Origin: Fusicatenibacter sp.
GTDB lineage: Bacteria; Bacillota; Clostridia; Lachnospirales; Lachnospiraceae
NCBI GenBank assembly: GCA_017887445.1
Contig: JAGHIA010000042.1
Location: 1-37,038, forward strand
Length of the DNA: 37,038 bases
Reading direction: 5' to 3'
Position 1 is the first letter of the stretch; each line of letters begins with the position of its first letter. The notes under the pieces are model-generated. The model searched no databases. It was not told the origin of the DNA and saw only the letters and a program-made list of their open reading frames with translations. Positions 8,068 through 16,038 of this stretch are shown here, in pieces. Position numbers and translations under genes: made by a program.

Positions 8068-9795
8068 TTAACTAAAACCATGTCCCGGAATCTGATTGTT
8101 CATAAATGTCTCTCCCTCAACTGGTGCATATCCTGAAATTTCCATGTCTGTTGCTTCCGGATATGCTGAATGATAATCAGGGAACGTGAATGTCAGATCA
8201 TAATCTATTCCATCATATACAGCTTTTGTCCCATCGTCTATAAACACTGCTGTGTGGGTTTTAAATACAAGCTCCTCGTTTTGGATGCTTGTGTCCGGAT
8301 CGAATGTATACAAATAAATCGTAAAATCAAAAGAATTATCTGTAACATTCGTCACCTTTACAATATACCCCTCATTAGCAGTTCCAGGCGCACCGCTATA
8401 TAAATTTGATTGATTATATTCCCCTTCATAAACATTAATCTTCGCCTGCACAGGCTCGACAGCGTCTCCGGAATTTTCCGTCTCAGGCACATTCTCTGGG
8501 GTATCATCAACTTCTCCCGTTCCGTTATTTCCAACCGGCTCTGTCGGTTCTGGCTCTGTGGTTTCCGGCTCTGGCGGAATCACTGTCGGCGCGATTGTTG
8601 GTTCTTGCCCAACACCAGATGCTCCCTGTGTTGGCACCGGCGTCGTTTCCAGAGTTTCCTCCGGCGTTGACTTCACGATTGGTTCTCTATCTTTTGAATC
8701 ACTTACGCCTCCCGCATCCACTGGCGTATCCTGCGGCTTCTTTACAGAACATCCGGTCATTACATTCAAAAGCAAAAACACTGCCACGAAGCACAGGGTC
8801 AATATTGCACCTTTTTTCTTTTTTCCCGCTTTCATAATGTTCACCATCCTTTTCTTCAAATTTGCAAGGTCTCCGTTAAATCCGGTGGATAATCCATAAA
8901 AGCTCCGGCTTCTCACTGCCGTCTGCGCCAGTAGATAGTTATACTGCATCCGTTCCTCATGGGTTCCGTCCTTCATCACGCGCTCATCACAGAGAAATTC
9001 CAAATCCTGCTCCGCAACATGTTTCATCAGATGCAGCGCGGGGTTGAACCAGTATACCATACATGCTAGCTGGAGGATCAGCTTATACCACAGATCCCTG
9101 TGCTGATAATGACTGACCTCATGCTTCAGTAAAAGCTCCAGCTCCTTTTTTGTAAACTGGTCGGACGGCAGATAGATGCACGGCCGCAGCAGTCCGGACA
9201 GCAGCGGCGTCGTCAGCTTTGCGTTCATCTGCAGTCTGGGAATCCGCCGAAGCCGTATCTCCTTGCACAACTTCTGATAATTCATCTGGAGGCTTTTGTC
9301 CGGCACTGGCATACTCCAGCGTTTTAACTCACGGCGAATCACATGGCTTCCAAAAATTCTATACAGGAGATATACACCGGTTCCAGAAATCCAGACTATA
9401 AGAAAAATATTTGCTGCCCGTGTAATGTCAAATCCCTGATCCTGAGCAATCGTATTTCCGTTGATAGAAACCTTATAGGAAGACAACGCTTCAGCAGACG
9501 GCAGATTCAACGCTCCCGGGTCTGTTGGATTTTCATTCTCTATTTTCTGAAGCTGCATATCTGACGAAAGCTTTTCCGGCGAGACGGATTGTTCTCCATA
9601 CTGGATATGTATCACGTTCCATGTATCCGGTATTTGCACCGGCAGCAGCAGAACAACGGCCACCAGCAGCCAGAACCAGCTTCTCCACCAGAAAGAATAT
9701 TTCCTGCTCAGAAATGCGGACACTGCCAAGGCCAGAATGATCAGCAATGCCGCAAGGATATTTATTTTCAAAATATAGAGCACAAAATCTTCCAT
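8068..9795 (-). CDS. BlaR1/MecR1-like M56 membrane metalloprotease-sensor, copy B
   Basis: This 575-residue paralogue of copy A has the same plan: two N-terminal helices, outer loop, third helix, M56 protease with HEVSH, fourth helix ending in VMTGC, an acidic Pro/Thr-rich linker and the C-terminal domain. The last ~125 residues differ from copy A at only about five positions and the protease core is also close. The first outer loop and the low-complexity linker are quite different. The ATG at 9795 follows AGAGGGAGC. BlaR1-type proteins sense a wall signal outside and activate the cytosolic protease, which relieves BlaI repression. Here the signal is unknown and no repressor gene is next to it. 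Confidence 0.88.
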   Translation of the reverse strand: MEDFVLYILKINILAALLIILALAVSAFLSRKYSFWWRSWFWLLVAVVLLLPVQIPDTWNVIHIQYGEQSVSPEKLSSDMQLQKIENENPTDPGALNLPSAEALSSYKVSINGNTIAQDQGFDITRAANIFLIVWISGTGVYLLYRIFGSHVIRRELKRWSMPVPDKSLQMNYQKLCKEIRLRRIPRLQMNAKLTTPLLSGLLRPCIYLPSDQFTKKELELLLKHEVSHYQHRDLWYKLILQLACMVYWFNPALHLMKHVAEQDLEFLCDERVMKDGTHEERMQYNYLLAQTAVRSRSFYGLSTGFNGDLANLKKRMVNIMKAGKKKKGAILTLCFVAVFLLLNVMTGCSVKKPQDTPVDAGGVSDSKDREPIVKSTPEETLETTPVPTQGASGVGQEPTIAPTVIPPEPETTEPEPTEPVGNNGTGEVDDTPENVPETENSGDAVEPVQAKINVYEGEYNQSNLYSGAPGTANEGYIVKVTNVTDNSFDFTIYLYTFDPDTSIQNEELVFKTHTAVFIDDGTKAVYDGIDYDLTFTFPDYHSAYPEATDMEISGYAPVEGETFMNNQIPGHGFS

Positions 9796-9977
9796 ACGCT
9801 CCCTCTTCTTTCCGCATTCTCTCCACAGATTTCACCCTGGAGTGTATTGGAAAATTCATTTCTGCAAGCTACACACACCCAAACTATGACACACGTCTTG
9901 CACAAAATAATTTTCAAACACTCTCTGAATCCTCCGGATTTCCGGGAATCTTTTTTCTATCTTTGTAGTATACCATT

Positions 9978-10006
9978 ATATTACACGTGTAGAAGTAATT
10001 TGTCAA
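9978..10006 (-). promoter_or_regulatory. Promoter of M56 copy B with BlaI/MecI-like box
   Basis: TTGACA (10006-10001), 17 bp and TAATAT (9983-9978) on the minus strand, with the perfect palindrome TACACGTGTA at 9982-9991. It matches the copy A promoter almost base for base. It leaves an untranslated leader of about 180 bases (9796-9975), in which I see no clear structure. Confidence 0.7.
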
Positions 10007-10070
10007 CTGTTTGAAAGAAATTCATCACTTATTTCCACTGCCGCTGATTCCTGCCGTTTTTATACAAGAA

Positions 10071-10117
10071 TACCCGCGGCAGACAAGAGTGTACACCTCC
10101 CTTATCTGCCGCGGGTA
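10071..10117 (-). terminator. Stem-loop at the end of the MATE remnant
   Basis: A perfect 13-bp GC-rich stem (10071-10083 with 10105-10117) and a 21-nt loop. The minus-strand side is only moderately T-rich (TTCTTGTAT). Its position next to the stop at 10102 suggests the original terminator of the decayed gene. Confidence 0.55.
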
Positions 10118-10296
10118 ACAACCCTGCAACACCGCAAACCGCTATTAAAGGTTCCCTGGCCCGTAAAAAACAACGAAAGAAACACAGGTTTCACTAAGGA
10201 AGGCGCGGCAGCCAGAATCTCAGGCGTCGTTTCCATAAAAACAGACAGCACCTGTTCCGGAAAAGCAAAACCGATGAACGCGAGGAAAAATCCCAC
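10102..10296 (-). pseudogene. Fragment of a MATE-family transporter
   Basis: About 50 residues (FIGFAFPEQVLSVFMETTPE, then LAAAPSLVKPVFLSLFFTG) resemble a helix-loop-helix from the C-terminal half of MATE exporters. The rest of the gene is missing on both sides, and the last ~15 residues run out of homology into the stem-loop. There is no ribosome site at its GTG. It differs from the intact MATE gene at 1611-2993. Confidence 0.5.
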
Positions 10297-10331
10297 GATT
10301 TAAAGCCGACTTTTGAGCTGCGCCGCTATCT

Positions 10332-11951
10332 TCAATAGCATTTCTTACACGGTTCAAGCCCCTTATCTTCCGCCTGGGAACGGGTCATCTGCCGCGCTTT
10401 ATCCGGATTCATGTTTCCGCAGTCCGGTATCTTATGATATTTGGAGCCGGTGGCGGACACCCATACCTGCTCTTCCGCCGCAGGCGTCGCCTCTACGACT
10501 GTATTCGCGCCGCCGGCAGAGGCATCCGAAGGCTCTGATACTGCCGGCTGCTCCGCGGATGGCTGGGTACCGCCCGATTGCCCAGCGGATTCCGCTGCCC
10601 CCGTTTCGCTGGAAGTCTGCGCATCATTTCCGGCAGTCTGAGCCGGTGTGCCATTTCCCGCAGCCTGAGTCCCGCTTTGCGACCCGTTTCCAGCAGCCTG
10701 GGCGTTTGTCCCGCTTCCGGCAGCCAGGGCTTCGCTTCCCGCCTGGGTTCCGGTATCTTCAGGGTCGCCCGGCGTATAGTCGTTGCAAGGCTCCTGGCTC
10801 CACTGAATTGTTGTACCGTCGGATGTGGCAACGATCGTTCCCTGTTTGTCCGTCCGGTATACCTGGATCTCCATGGCCTCCAGCTTGTCCATGGTGTCCT
10901 TATCCGGATGGCCGTAGGAATTTTCGCTTCCGCAGCTGATCACCGCGTATTCCGGAACTGTGGCCTGGAGAAATTCCCAGCTGGTGGCGGTGGCGGAACC
11001 GTGATGGCCCGGCACAAGCACATCGCAGGACAGGTCCATATCCAGACGGCACATCTGGGCTTCGCTGCTGCTCTCGGCATCCCCGGTAAAGAGAAAACTG
11101 TTTTCCCCGTTGACCAGGCGGATGGCCACGGAGTTGTTGTTGCTGTCGTCCGCGTCGATCTCTGCGGGCGCCAGGATCGTAAAGCTTCCGTCGCCGAAGG
11201 TGAACGCGGTTCCCACCGCCGGGTGCTGCATGGTCAATCCCTGTTTCTCCACCGTGTCCACAAAGGACTGATAGGTCTGGCTGTCATGCACATAGTCGCT
11301 GCTGATCACGTTTTTCACGTCAAAGGCGTTCAGGCACCCGATCAGTCCCGCCACATGATCGGAATCATAATGGCTGCTGATAAGATAGTCGATGGACGTT
11401 ACACCCTGTTCTTTCAGGTACGCTACCACAAAACTGGATGTCTCGCGGTCGCCGCCGTCATAGATCAGCGTTTCCCCGCCGGACTGGACAAAGATTGACA
11501 GTCCCTGCCCCACATCCAGAAAGTGTACCGTCATCTCTCCGGCCGGTGTGGATTCTTTCGGTACCGGAGCCGCTGTATTCACCGGGTCTGGCGTCGGTGT
11601 AACCAAATCCTCCGGCGTTTCCTCCTGGAGTACGGAATCCGCGGCGGTCAAGCGCATGTTCTCTGTCTTTGCGCTGTCCGTCAGCGCTGTGGGACTGGTT
11701 CCGCCGCTGGACGCTTCCGTGGGCGGCACCGCCGCCATTGCTGAAAAAAAGAATACCAGGGGCACAACGGCAGCTACCCATCTGGGATATCTGACTACCT
11801 CTCTTAACTTCTTCCATACAATGGGCAGCGTCAGCACGCCCGCCAGCAGGCACAAAACCCCAGCGCGCACGCTGGAAGCGCATAAGGTCATTCCCATCAG
11901 CAGTAAAAGAATGCCCGCTGCCCATCTGCAGATACTTCCTGTTTTCTTCAT
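10332..11951 (-). CDS. Membrane-anchored ComEC-like metallo-beta-lactamase-fold hydrolase
   Basis: The 539-residue protein has three N-terminal hydrophobic segments (to about 75), a Thr/Pro-rich linker, then from about 139 the metallo-hydrolase domain of the ComEC/Rec2 C-terminus: FLDVGQG, metal motif HYDSDH at 194-199, FTGD, LVPGHHGS and SYGHPD. A repetitive Ala/Gly/Gln/Ser linker (about 400-490) precedes a short C-terminal domain with YHKIPDCGNM and PCKKCY, probably metal-binding. Such stand-alone proteins lack the ComEC channel and are thought to be extracellular nucleases or phosphodiesterases. The ATG follows GAGGAGGGATCGAG. It lies 86 bp behind the LRR gene on the same strand and may be cotranscribed. 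Confidence 0.85.
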   Translation of the reverse strand: MKKTGSICRWAAGILLLLMGMTLCASSVRAGVLCLLAGVLTLPIVWKKLREVVRYPRWVAAVVPLVFFFSAMAAVPPTEASSGGTSPTALTDSAKTENMRLTAADSVLQEETPEDLVTPTPDPVNTAAPVPKESTPAGEMTVHFLDVGQGLSIFVQSGGETLIYDGGDRETSSFVVAYLKEQGVTSIDYLISSHYDSDHVAGLIGCLNAFDVKNVISSDYVHDSQTYQSFVDTVEKQGLTMQHPAVGTAFTFGDGSFTILAPAEIDADDSNNNSVAIRLVNGENSFLFTGDAESSSEAQMCRLDMDLSCDVLVPGHHGSATATSWEFLQATVPEYAVISCGSENSYGHPDKDTMDKLEAMEIQVYRTDKQGTIVATSDGTTIQWSQEPCNDYTPGDPEDTGTQAGSEALAAGSGTNAQAAGNGSQSGTQAAGNGTPAQTAGNDAQTSSETGAAESAGQSGGTQPSAEQPAVSEPSDASAGGANTVVEATPAAEEQVWVSATGSKYHKIPDCGNMNPDKARQMTRSQAEDKGLEPCKKCY

Positions 11952-12037
11952 CTCGATCCCTCCTCGATTTGACTTTTAGTTTATCAAACACCTGCAGCTG
12001 CGTCAAGCGGTTGCAAGGCCTCCTTACCTTCCACATC

Positions 12038-13399
12038 TCAGACACTTACAAACCACCGGAACTTGTCCCGTTCCAGATTGTCCTCTGTGGAATCCACCGT
12101 TACCTCCGGGTGCAGGGAGAGCCACATGCTTAAAAATCTCAGTTCCAGCGGACCGCCGTAATTGCCGCTGTCGCTGGACCAGAACCATTCCTCGTGGCTG
12201 TCCGGGTGCAGGTTCCTCAGCACGCCTTTTTCCGTCAGCTCCTCGCCGTCAAAATCCTCGAACGCCCAGACAATGTCCTCTTTTTCCTGATAAGTGAACG
12301 AATCCCTCCACGGACACAACCCGTCGTCCTCGTCCATCACCGGGTACATCAGATACTCGTTGGGAAGCTCGTAATAGCCGTCCCAGGCAAAGGACTTGAC
12401 GCAGATCACCCGGTTGTCCTCGTAGGACACGCAAAGAACAATGTTTCCCTTGCGGATTCTCTTGTAAACGCTCTCTCCCACATCCAATGCTGTGGTCATC
12501 ACATAGGACGAAAAAGATCCGTCCGCTTTCCGGGGCGGCCAGTTCTTTGTCACCTGCAGCTTCCGGAATTTCCCATAGGCTTTTTTGCCTTTCAGGGAGA
12601 CCTGATACTGGTGGAAATACGAGGGAAACCTTTTTCGTTCTTCTTCCTTCCGCCTCCTGGGATTTCCGAACAGCTTTTTCAGGATGGACGAATCCTGCCA
12701 CACAATGGAACTGTCCGCCAGCGCATAGTGGTCCAGCTTTGTCACCGACTCCGGAAGGATCATCTGTCTTTTGACTCTGGAACTGGAAAAGGCAAAATCC
12801 TCGATGATTTCCAGTGTTCCGGGCAGCGTCACAGAATCAACATCCAGATGGTTCATGGAATAGGACTTCAGCACACGGACACCCTCCGGCACCGTCAGCT
12901 CCCGCTCTTCTCCGGCAAAGGTAACGTAGAGACAATCGCCCTGAATATAAAAACCGCCCCATCGTTCCCTGCTCCATGGCACACCGTGAAAAGACTCCAG
13001 TCCAAAGACAACCGTATCCTCTTCTCTGCACCCTCGTTTATTTCTGTACTCACGCTTATCAAAAATGTATCGGAACTCTTTGCGGTCTGTTTCTACCTGG
13101 ACAAGATTTTCGCATCCCCAGAACGCGTAGGCGCAGATTTTTTTTACAGAATGGAGAAGAACCACACGTTCCAGGTTTTCACAGTCCCGGAAGGCGTTAA
13201 TGCCGATTTCCGTAATTTCTTCCTGGATGCAAACCATGGTGATTTTCTCCTTCACATCACCCCACGGCGCGGAAGGATTGCGGCCGCAGTCATAGTCGCC
13301 AATCTTTCCTTTTCCTTCTACTGTCAGAAGTCCGGACTCCTCCAGCGTCCATCTGATCGTGCTTTTACCGGCAAATGTACTTTTACTTTTGTGTTCCAT
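12038..13399 (-). CDS. Leucine-rich-repeat (BspA-like, LRR_5) protein
   Basis: The 453-residue protein contains LRR_5 units such as ITEIGINAFRDCENLERVVL and KKICAYAFWGCENL in the first ~110 residues, and again at about 165-235 (LTVPEGVRVLKSYSMNHL, LEIIEDFAFSS). The C-terminal ~200 residues are acidic and aromatic (CPWRDSFTYQEKEDIVWAFE) with no recognised domain. No signal peptide is evident, so it is probably cytoplasmic, unlike surface BspA proteins. The start follows AAGGAGG. The function is unknown. Confidence 0.8.
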   Translation of the reverse strand: MEHKSKSTFAGKSTIRWTLEESGLLTVEGKGKIGDYDCGRNPSAPWGDVKEKITMVCIQEEITEIGINAFRDCENLERVVLLHSVKKICAYAFWGCENLVQVETDRKEFRYIFDKREYRNKRGCREEDTVVFGLESFHGVPWSRERWGGFYIQGDCLYVTFAGEERELTVPEGVRVLKSYSMNHLDVDSVTLPGTLEIIEDFAFSSSRVKRQMILPESVTKLDHYALADSSIVWQDSSILKKLFGNPRRRKEEERKRFPSYFHQYQVSLKGKKAYGKFRKLQVTKNWPPRKADGSFSSYVMTTALDVGESVYKRIRKGNIVLCVSYEDNRVICVKSFAWDGYYELPNEYLMYPVMDEDDGLCPWRDSFTYQEKEDIVWAFEDFDGEELTEKGVLRNLHPDSHEEWFWSSDSGNYGGPLELRFLSMWLSLHPEVTVDSTEDNLERDKFRWFVSV

Positions 13400-13648
13400 A
13401 AGACATTCCTCCTTAAAAGTAAAATCCTACAGGTTTACATCCATATGACATCCATGTAGAAACTGGCGCCCGCAGACGGGTTCTGACGATGACATCATCC
13501 ATATTCAGTTGTCAAAGAGCAGAACCGCCTTGCTTTCCGCGAGAATATGTATATATTACCACTTTTTGCCTGTTTCTGACAGACTTTTTCAGACAAAAAT
13601 TGAAACCTGCCTGGAAACAAAAAATTACCGGAAATGTGCCTGAAGCAC
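13400..13648. other. Gap upstream of the LRR gene
   Basis: No gene is supported here. On the minus strand a weak promoter may be TGTCAG, 17 bp, TAATAT near 13550-13580. The 66- and 80-residue frames in the gap have no ribosome site or recognisable family. Confidence 0.35.
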
Positions 13649-13686
13649 AAAAATACCGCTGTACAGGTTTCCCTGTACAACGGTAT
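13649..13686 (-). terminator. Terminator of the MFS gene
   Basis: ATACCG/CGGTAT and TGTACAGG/CCTGTACA form a long stem with one mismatch and a 4-nt loop, followed on the minus strand by T5. It lies 15 bp after the MFS stop codon. Confidence 0.85.
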
Positions 13687-13700
13687 CCAATCCATACGTT

Positions 13701-15149
13701 TCAGGCCTTTTTTGTATTCTCTGGATCCTGATAGATTTTTGGAAGCATGAAGCAGACTGCGATTCCAAGAACCACCGCGATCACCTGAACGAGCGCCGTT
13801 GTGTGCAGCGAATTCACGCAGGCCTGTACAGCCGCCGCCGCTTCCTCAACCCCGGAAGCCATCAGTTCCACCGTCTGGGCGGCTATTCCCGAGGAGAACA
13901 GCGGAACGAAAACCGCCACTCCAAAAGGCGCCGACATATCGCGGAACACGTTATAGGTACCCGAACCTGAGCCAGCCGCCGTCCGGTCCAGACCGGACAG
14001 AACAACTTTCATAAAGATCGTGCCGTTTCCGCCAAGTCCCAGGCCAATGAGGAACAGGGACAGGCACATAAGAGGAAGCTCGGTATCCGCGGAAAAAAGC
14101 ATCTGCAGCGCGGCGCCTGCAGCCACAAACACAAGCGCCATCCCGGCTACGCTGCGAGGTTCCTTCTTGTCCGCCATGGGTCCGATGACGATGGTTCCCA
14201 GCGCCATTCCCACATACATCACCGAGGTGGCGATTCCGGACAAAGTACGGTCGCCGGTGGTATAAATGGAAAACATGATAATGTTCGTCATGCAGGACTG
14301 AAGAAGTCCCTGGGAAAGAAACAGGACGATGACGGGAAGGACAAAACGCTTTCTCGCCATAAACGTTCCGTTGAGAATCGGATTCTTGGCTTTTTTCTCG
14401 ATTGCCAGCAGAATCAGGAAAGAGACCACCCCGCAGACAATGCAGACCAGCGTAGGCGCGGCCGTCCATCCGGAATTCTGTCCAAATGTGGGGATGGAAA
14501 GGACCATCGAGAAAAATACGAGGACAAAGACCGCGCCGGCAAAATCAAATCCCGCCAGGGTTTTGGTCGGACCCTCATCTTTTTTTATCATTGTAAAACA
14601 CAGGACCAGCGCGATGATACAGCAGACCACACAGATCCACATAACCGGACGCCAGCCTGTCAGGGACATGATGATCCCGCCTACCGTGGGACCGAAAATA
14701 ACCATACCGCAGGATACAAACATATAGATGGCAAATCCCTGTCCCATTTTTTCCTGGGGAAAATCAGTCATGATATATGCCATGACCACAGGAGCGATCC
14801 CGGCGGCGCCAAGACCAACCAGGAAGCGGAACAGCAGAATGGGAACGAACCCTCCGTCGGGACAAACCGCGATCAGAAGCTGGCCGCCGCCATAGATCAG
14901 CATACTCAGAAGAAGCGTTGTACGCCGTCCAAGAACATCCCCCAGCTTTCCCATGATTGGCGCCATTGCCGCGGCGCCCAGAGAGTATGCCAGAGTGATC
15001 CATGTAGTGGCCCCGGAATCCAGTCCCCATGCGGTTACCACGTTGGCTGGAATCGCCGCGGTGAACCCGCCGCAAAGACTGAGGACCGCGGCCGCTATGA
15101 TAAAGGGAACAAACCCTTTCAGATAGCCGTTGTTTTCTGTTTTCTCCAT
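13701..15149 (-). CDS. MFS drug-resistance transporter (DHA2-like)
   Basis: The 482-residue protein has 12-14 hydrophobic segments. It shows MFS motif A after helix 2 (GKLGDVLGRRT) and motif C in helix 5 (GPTVGGI), typical of drug/H+ antiporters, and a late glycine-rich helix (GLGLGGNGTIF). Start: AAAGGAGG stands 10 bases before the ATG at 15149; an in-frame GTG two codons earlier is possible. Its terminator makes it a single-gene unit. The substrate is unknown. Confidence 0.88.
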   Translation of the reverse strand: MEKTENNGYLKGFVPFIIAAAVLSLCGGFTAAIPANVVTAWGLDSGATTWITLAYSLGAAAMAPIMGKLGDVLGRRTTLLLSMLIYGGGQLLIAVCPDGGFVPILLFRFLVGLGAAGIAPVVMAYIMTDFPQEKMGQGFAIYMFVSCGMVIFGPTVGGIIMSLTGWRPVMWICVVCCIIALVLCFTMIKKDEGPTKTLAGFDFAGAVFVLVFFSMVLSIPTFGQNSGWTAAPTLVCIVCGVVSFLILLAIEKKAKNPILNGTFMARKRFVLPVIVLFLSQGLLQSCMTNIIMFSIYTTGDRTLSGIATSVMYVGMALGTIVIGPMADKKEPRSVAGMALVFVAAGAALQMLFSADTELPLMCLSLFLIGLGLGGNGTIFMKVVLSGLDRTAAGSGSGTYNVFRDMSAPFGVAVFVPLFSSGIAAQTVELMASGVEEAAAAVQACVNSLHTTALVQVIAVVLGIAVCFMLPKIYQDPENTKKA

Positions 15150-15437
15150 TTTCACAATACCTCCTTTAACATTTTTATGGACGTATGGAAAACGTATCAT
15201 GGAAAAAACAGGAATTCAAGCGCGGAAAATGGAGGAAAACGGACACGAAATGACTTCATATGACAAAATTGGATATACTGTTTCGAAAGTCTGAAAAATT
15301 CTGTCGATTTACGTTTGTCCCGTCTGCGCTTTTCCCCATGTCCGGACGTTCGTATCGGTCTTTTTATCTCCTTTCCGTCTTTCTATCAATATAAAAGCCG
15401 GTTTCCTTTTTCGCAGATTTCATAAATCTCCGGGTTT

Positions 15438-15992
15438 TTATTCCACTGCCGACACCGTAATGGTCCCGCTCAGGCTGGCGATATTCTCCTCGCCGGACAC
15501 CACTGTTCCCAGCTCATAAAGACTGTTGTTGGGCGTACAGGGCGCGTAGAACATGACCACATCTCCCCACGGCGCGTAGTAAGACAGCGAACCGGACGCT
15601 CCATCGGAAAGCGGCGTATCTTCAACGCTCAGCGCTTCCGGATAAAACGTCATCTCGTTATCGCTGAACGGTTCCACCTCCACCGTCAAAGGAAGCTGGG
15701 CGTACAGCTGGGCCGCGGCCGGACTGTCGTTCAACGCATAAACAATCTCATACTCTCCCGATGTCACAGATATTCTCATGGTTTCTTCCTCCTGTTCCTT
15801 TTCCCCGCCTGGGGTCTGACCGCCGGCGGACGCATCTGCTGCCGCCTGCGGTTCCTCTGCGCTCTCTGATCTTGCCTGAGAGCCACTGTCCGTTTGCTGC
15901 TCTTCAAAATCGTCTGCCGCCCGTGAAGCTGCGCATCCCACAGCGGTCAGCAGCAGAAGAACAGTCAATACAAAGCCGATCCTTTTTTTCAT
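15438..15992 (-). CDS. Lipoprotein with a cyclophilin-like domain
   Basis: The 184-residue protein starts with a lipoprotein signal (MKKRIGFVLTVLLLLTAVGC, Cys20 as lipid anchor), then an acidic Gln/Ser-rich linker to about 70. The C-terminal ~110 residues resemble the cyclophilin-like fold family (LPLTVEVEPFSDNEMTFYP, LSYYAPWGDVVMFYAPC). These domains share the cyclophilin barrel but often lack isomerase residues. The start follows AAGGAGGCGGC. It is the last gene of the run starting with the aldo/keto reductase, and a relative of the cytoplasmic protein at 17102-17452. Confidence 0.8.
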   Translation of the reverse strand: MKKRIGFVLTVLLLLTAVGCAASRAADDFEEQQTDSGSQARSESAEEPQAAADASAGGQTPGGEKEQEEETMRISVTSGEYEIVYALNDSPAAAQLYAQLPLTVEVEPFSDNEMTFYPEALSVEDTPLSDGASGSLSYYAPWGDVVMFYAPCTPNNSLYELGTVVSGEENIASLSGTITVSAVE

Positions 15993-16010
15993 GCCGCCTC
16001 CTTATCACAG

Positions 16011-16038
16011 GTAACCATTCAGCCAGCTGAATAGTTAC
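16011..16038. repeat. Dispersed palindromic repeat, copy between lipoprotein and hydrolase genes
   Basis: A near-perfect inverted repeat: GTAAC, C, ATTCAGC, CA, GCTGAAT, A, GTTAC. Its right end touches the hydrolase stop codon. The left arm (GTAACCATTCAGCC) recurs with small changes at 209-222, 26309-26322, 26342-26355 and 34264-34277. Confidence 0.65.

Noticed and set aside
9525-10014. Overlapping frames in the leader of M56 copy B
   Set aside because: They lie partly opposite the M56 coding sequence or in its leader and show no coding features; the conserved promoter explains the upstream conservation.
12194-13459. A 421-codon plus-strand frame opposite the LRR gene
   Set aside because: Composition is that of a reverse-strand shadow; the LRR motifs and ribosome site are on the minus strand.
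13489-13731. An 80-codon plus-strand frame upstream of the MFS gene end
   Set aside because: No ribosome site or family features, and it reads through the MFS terminator.
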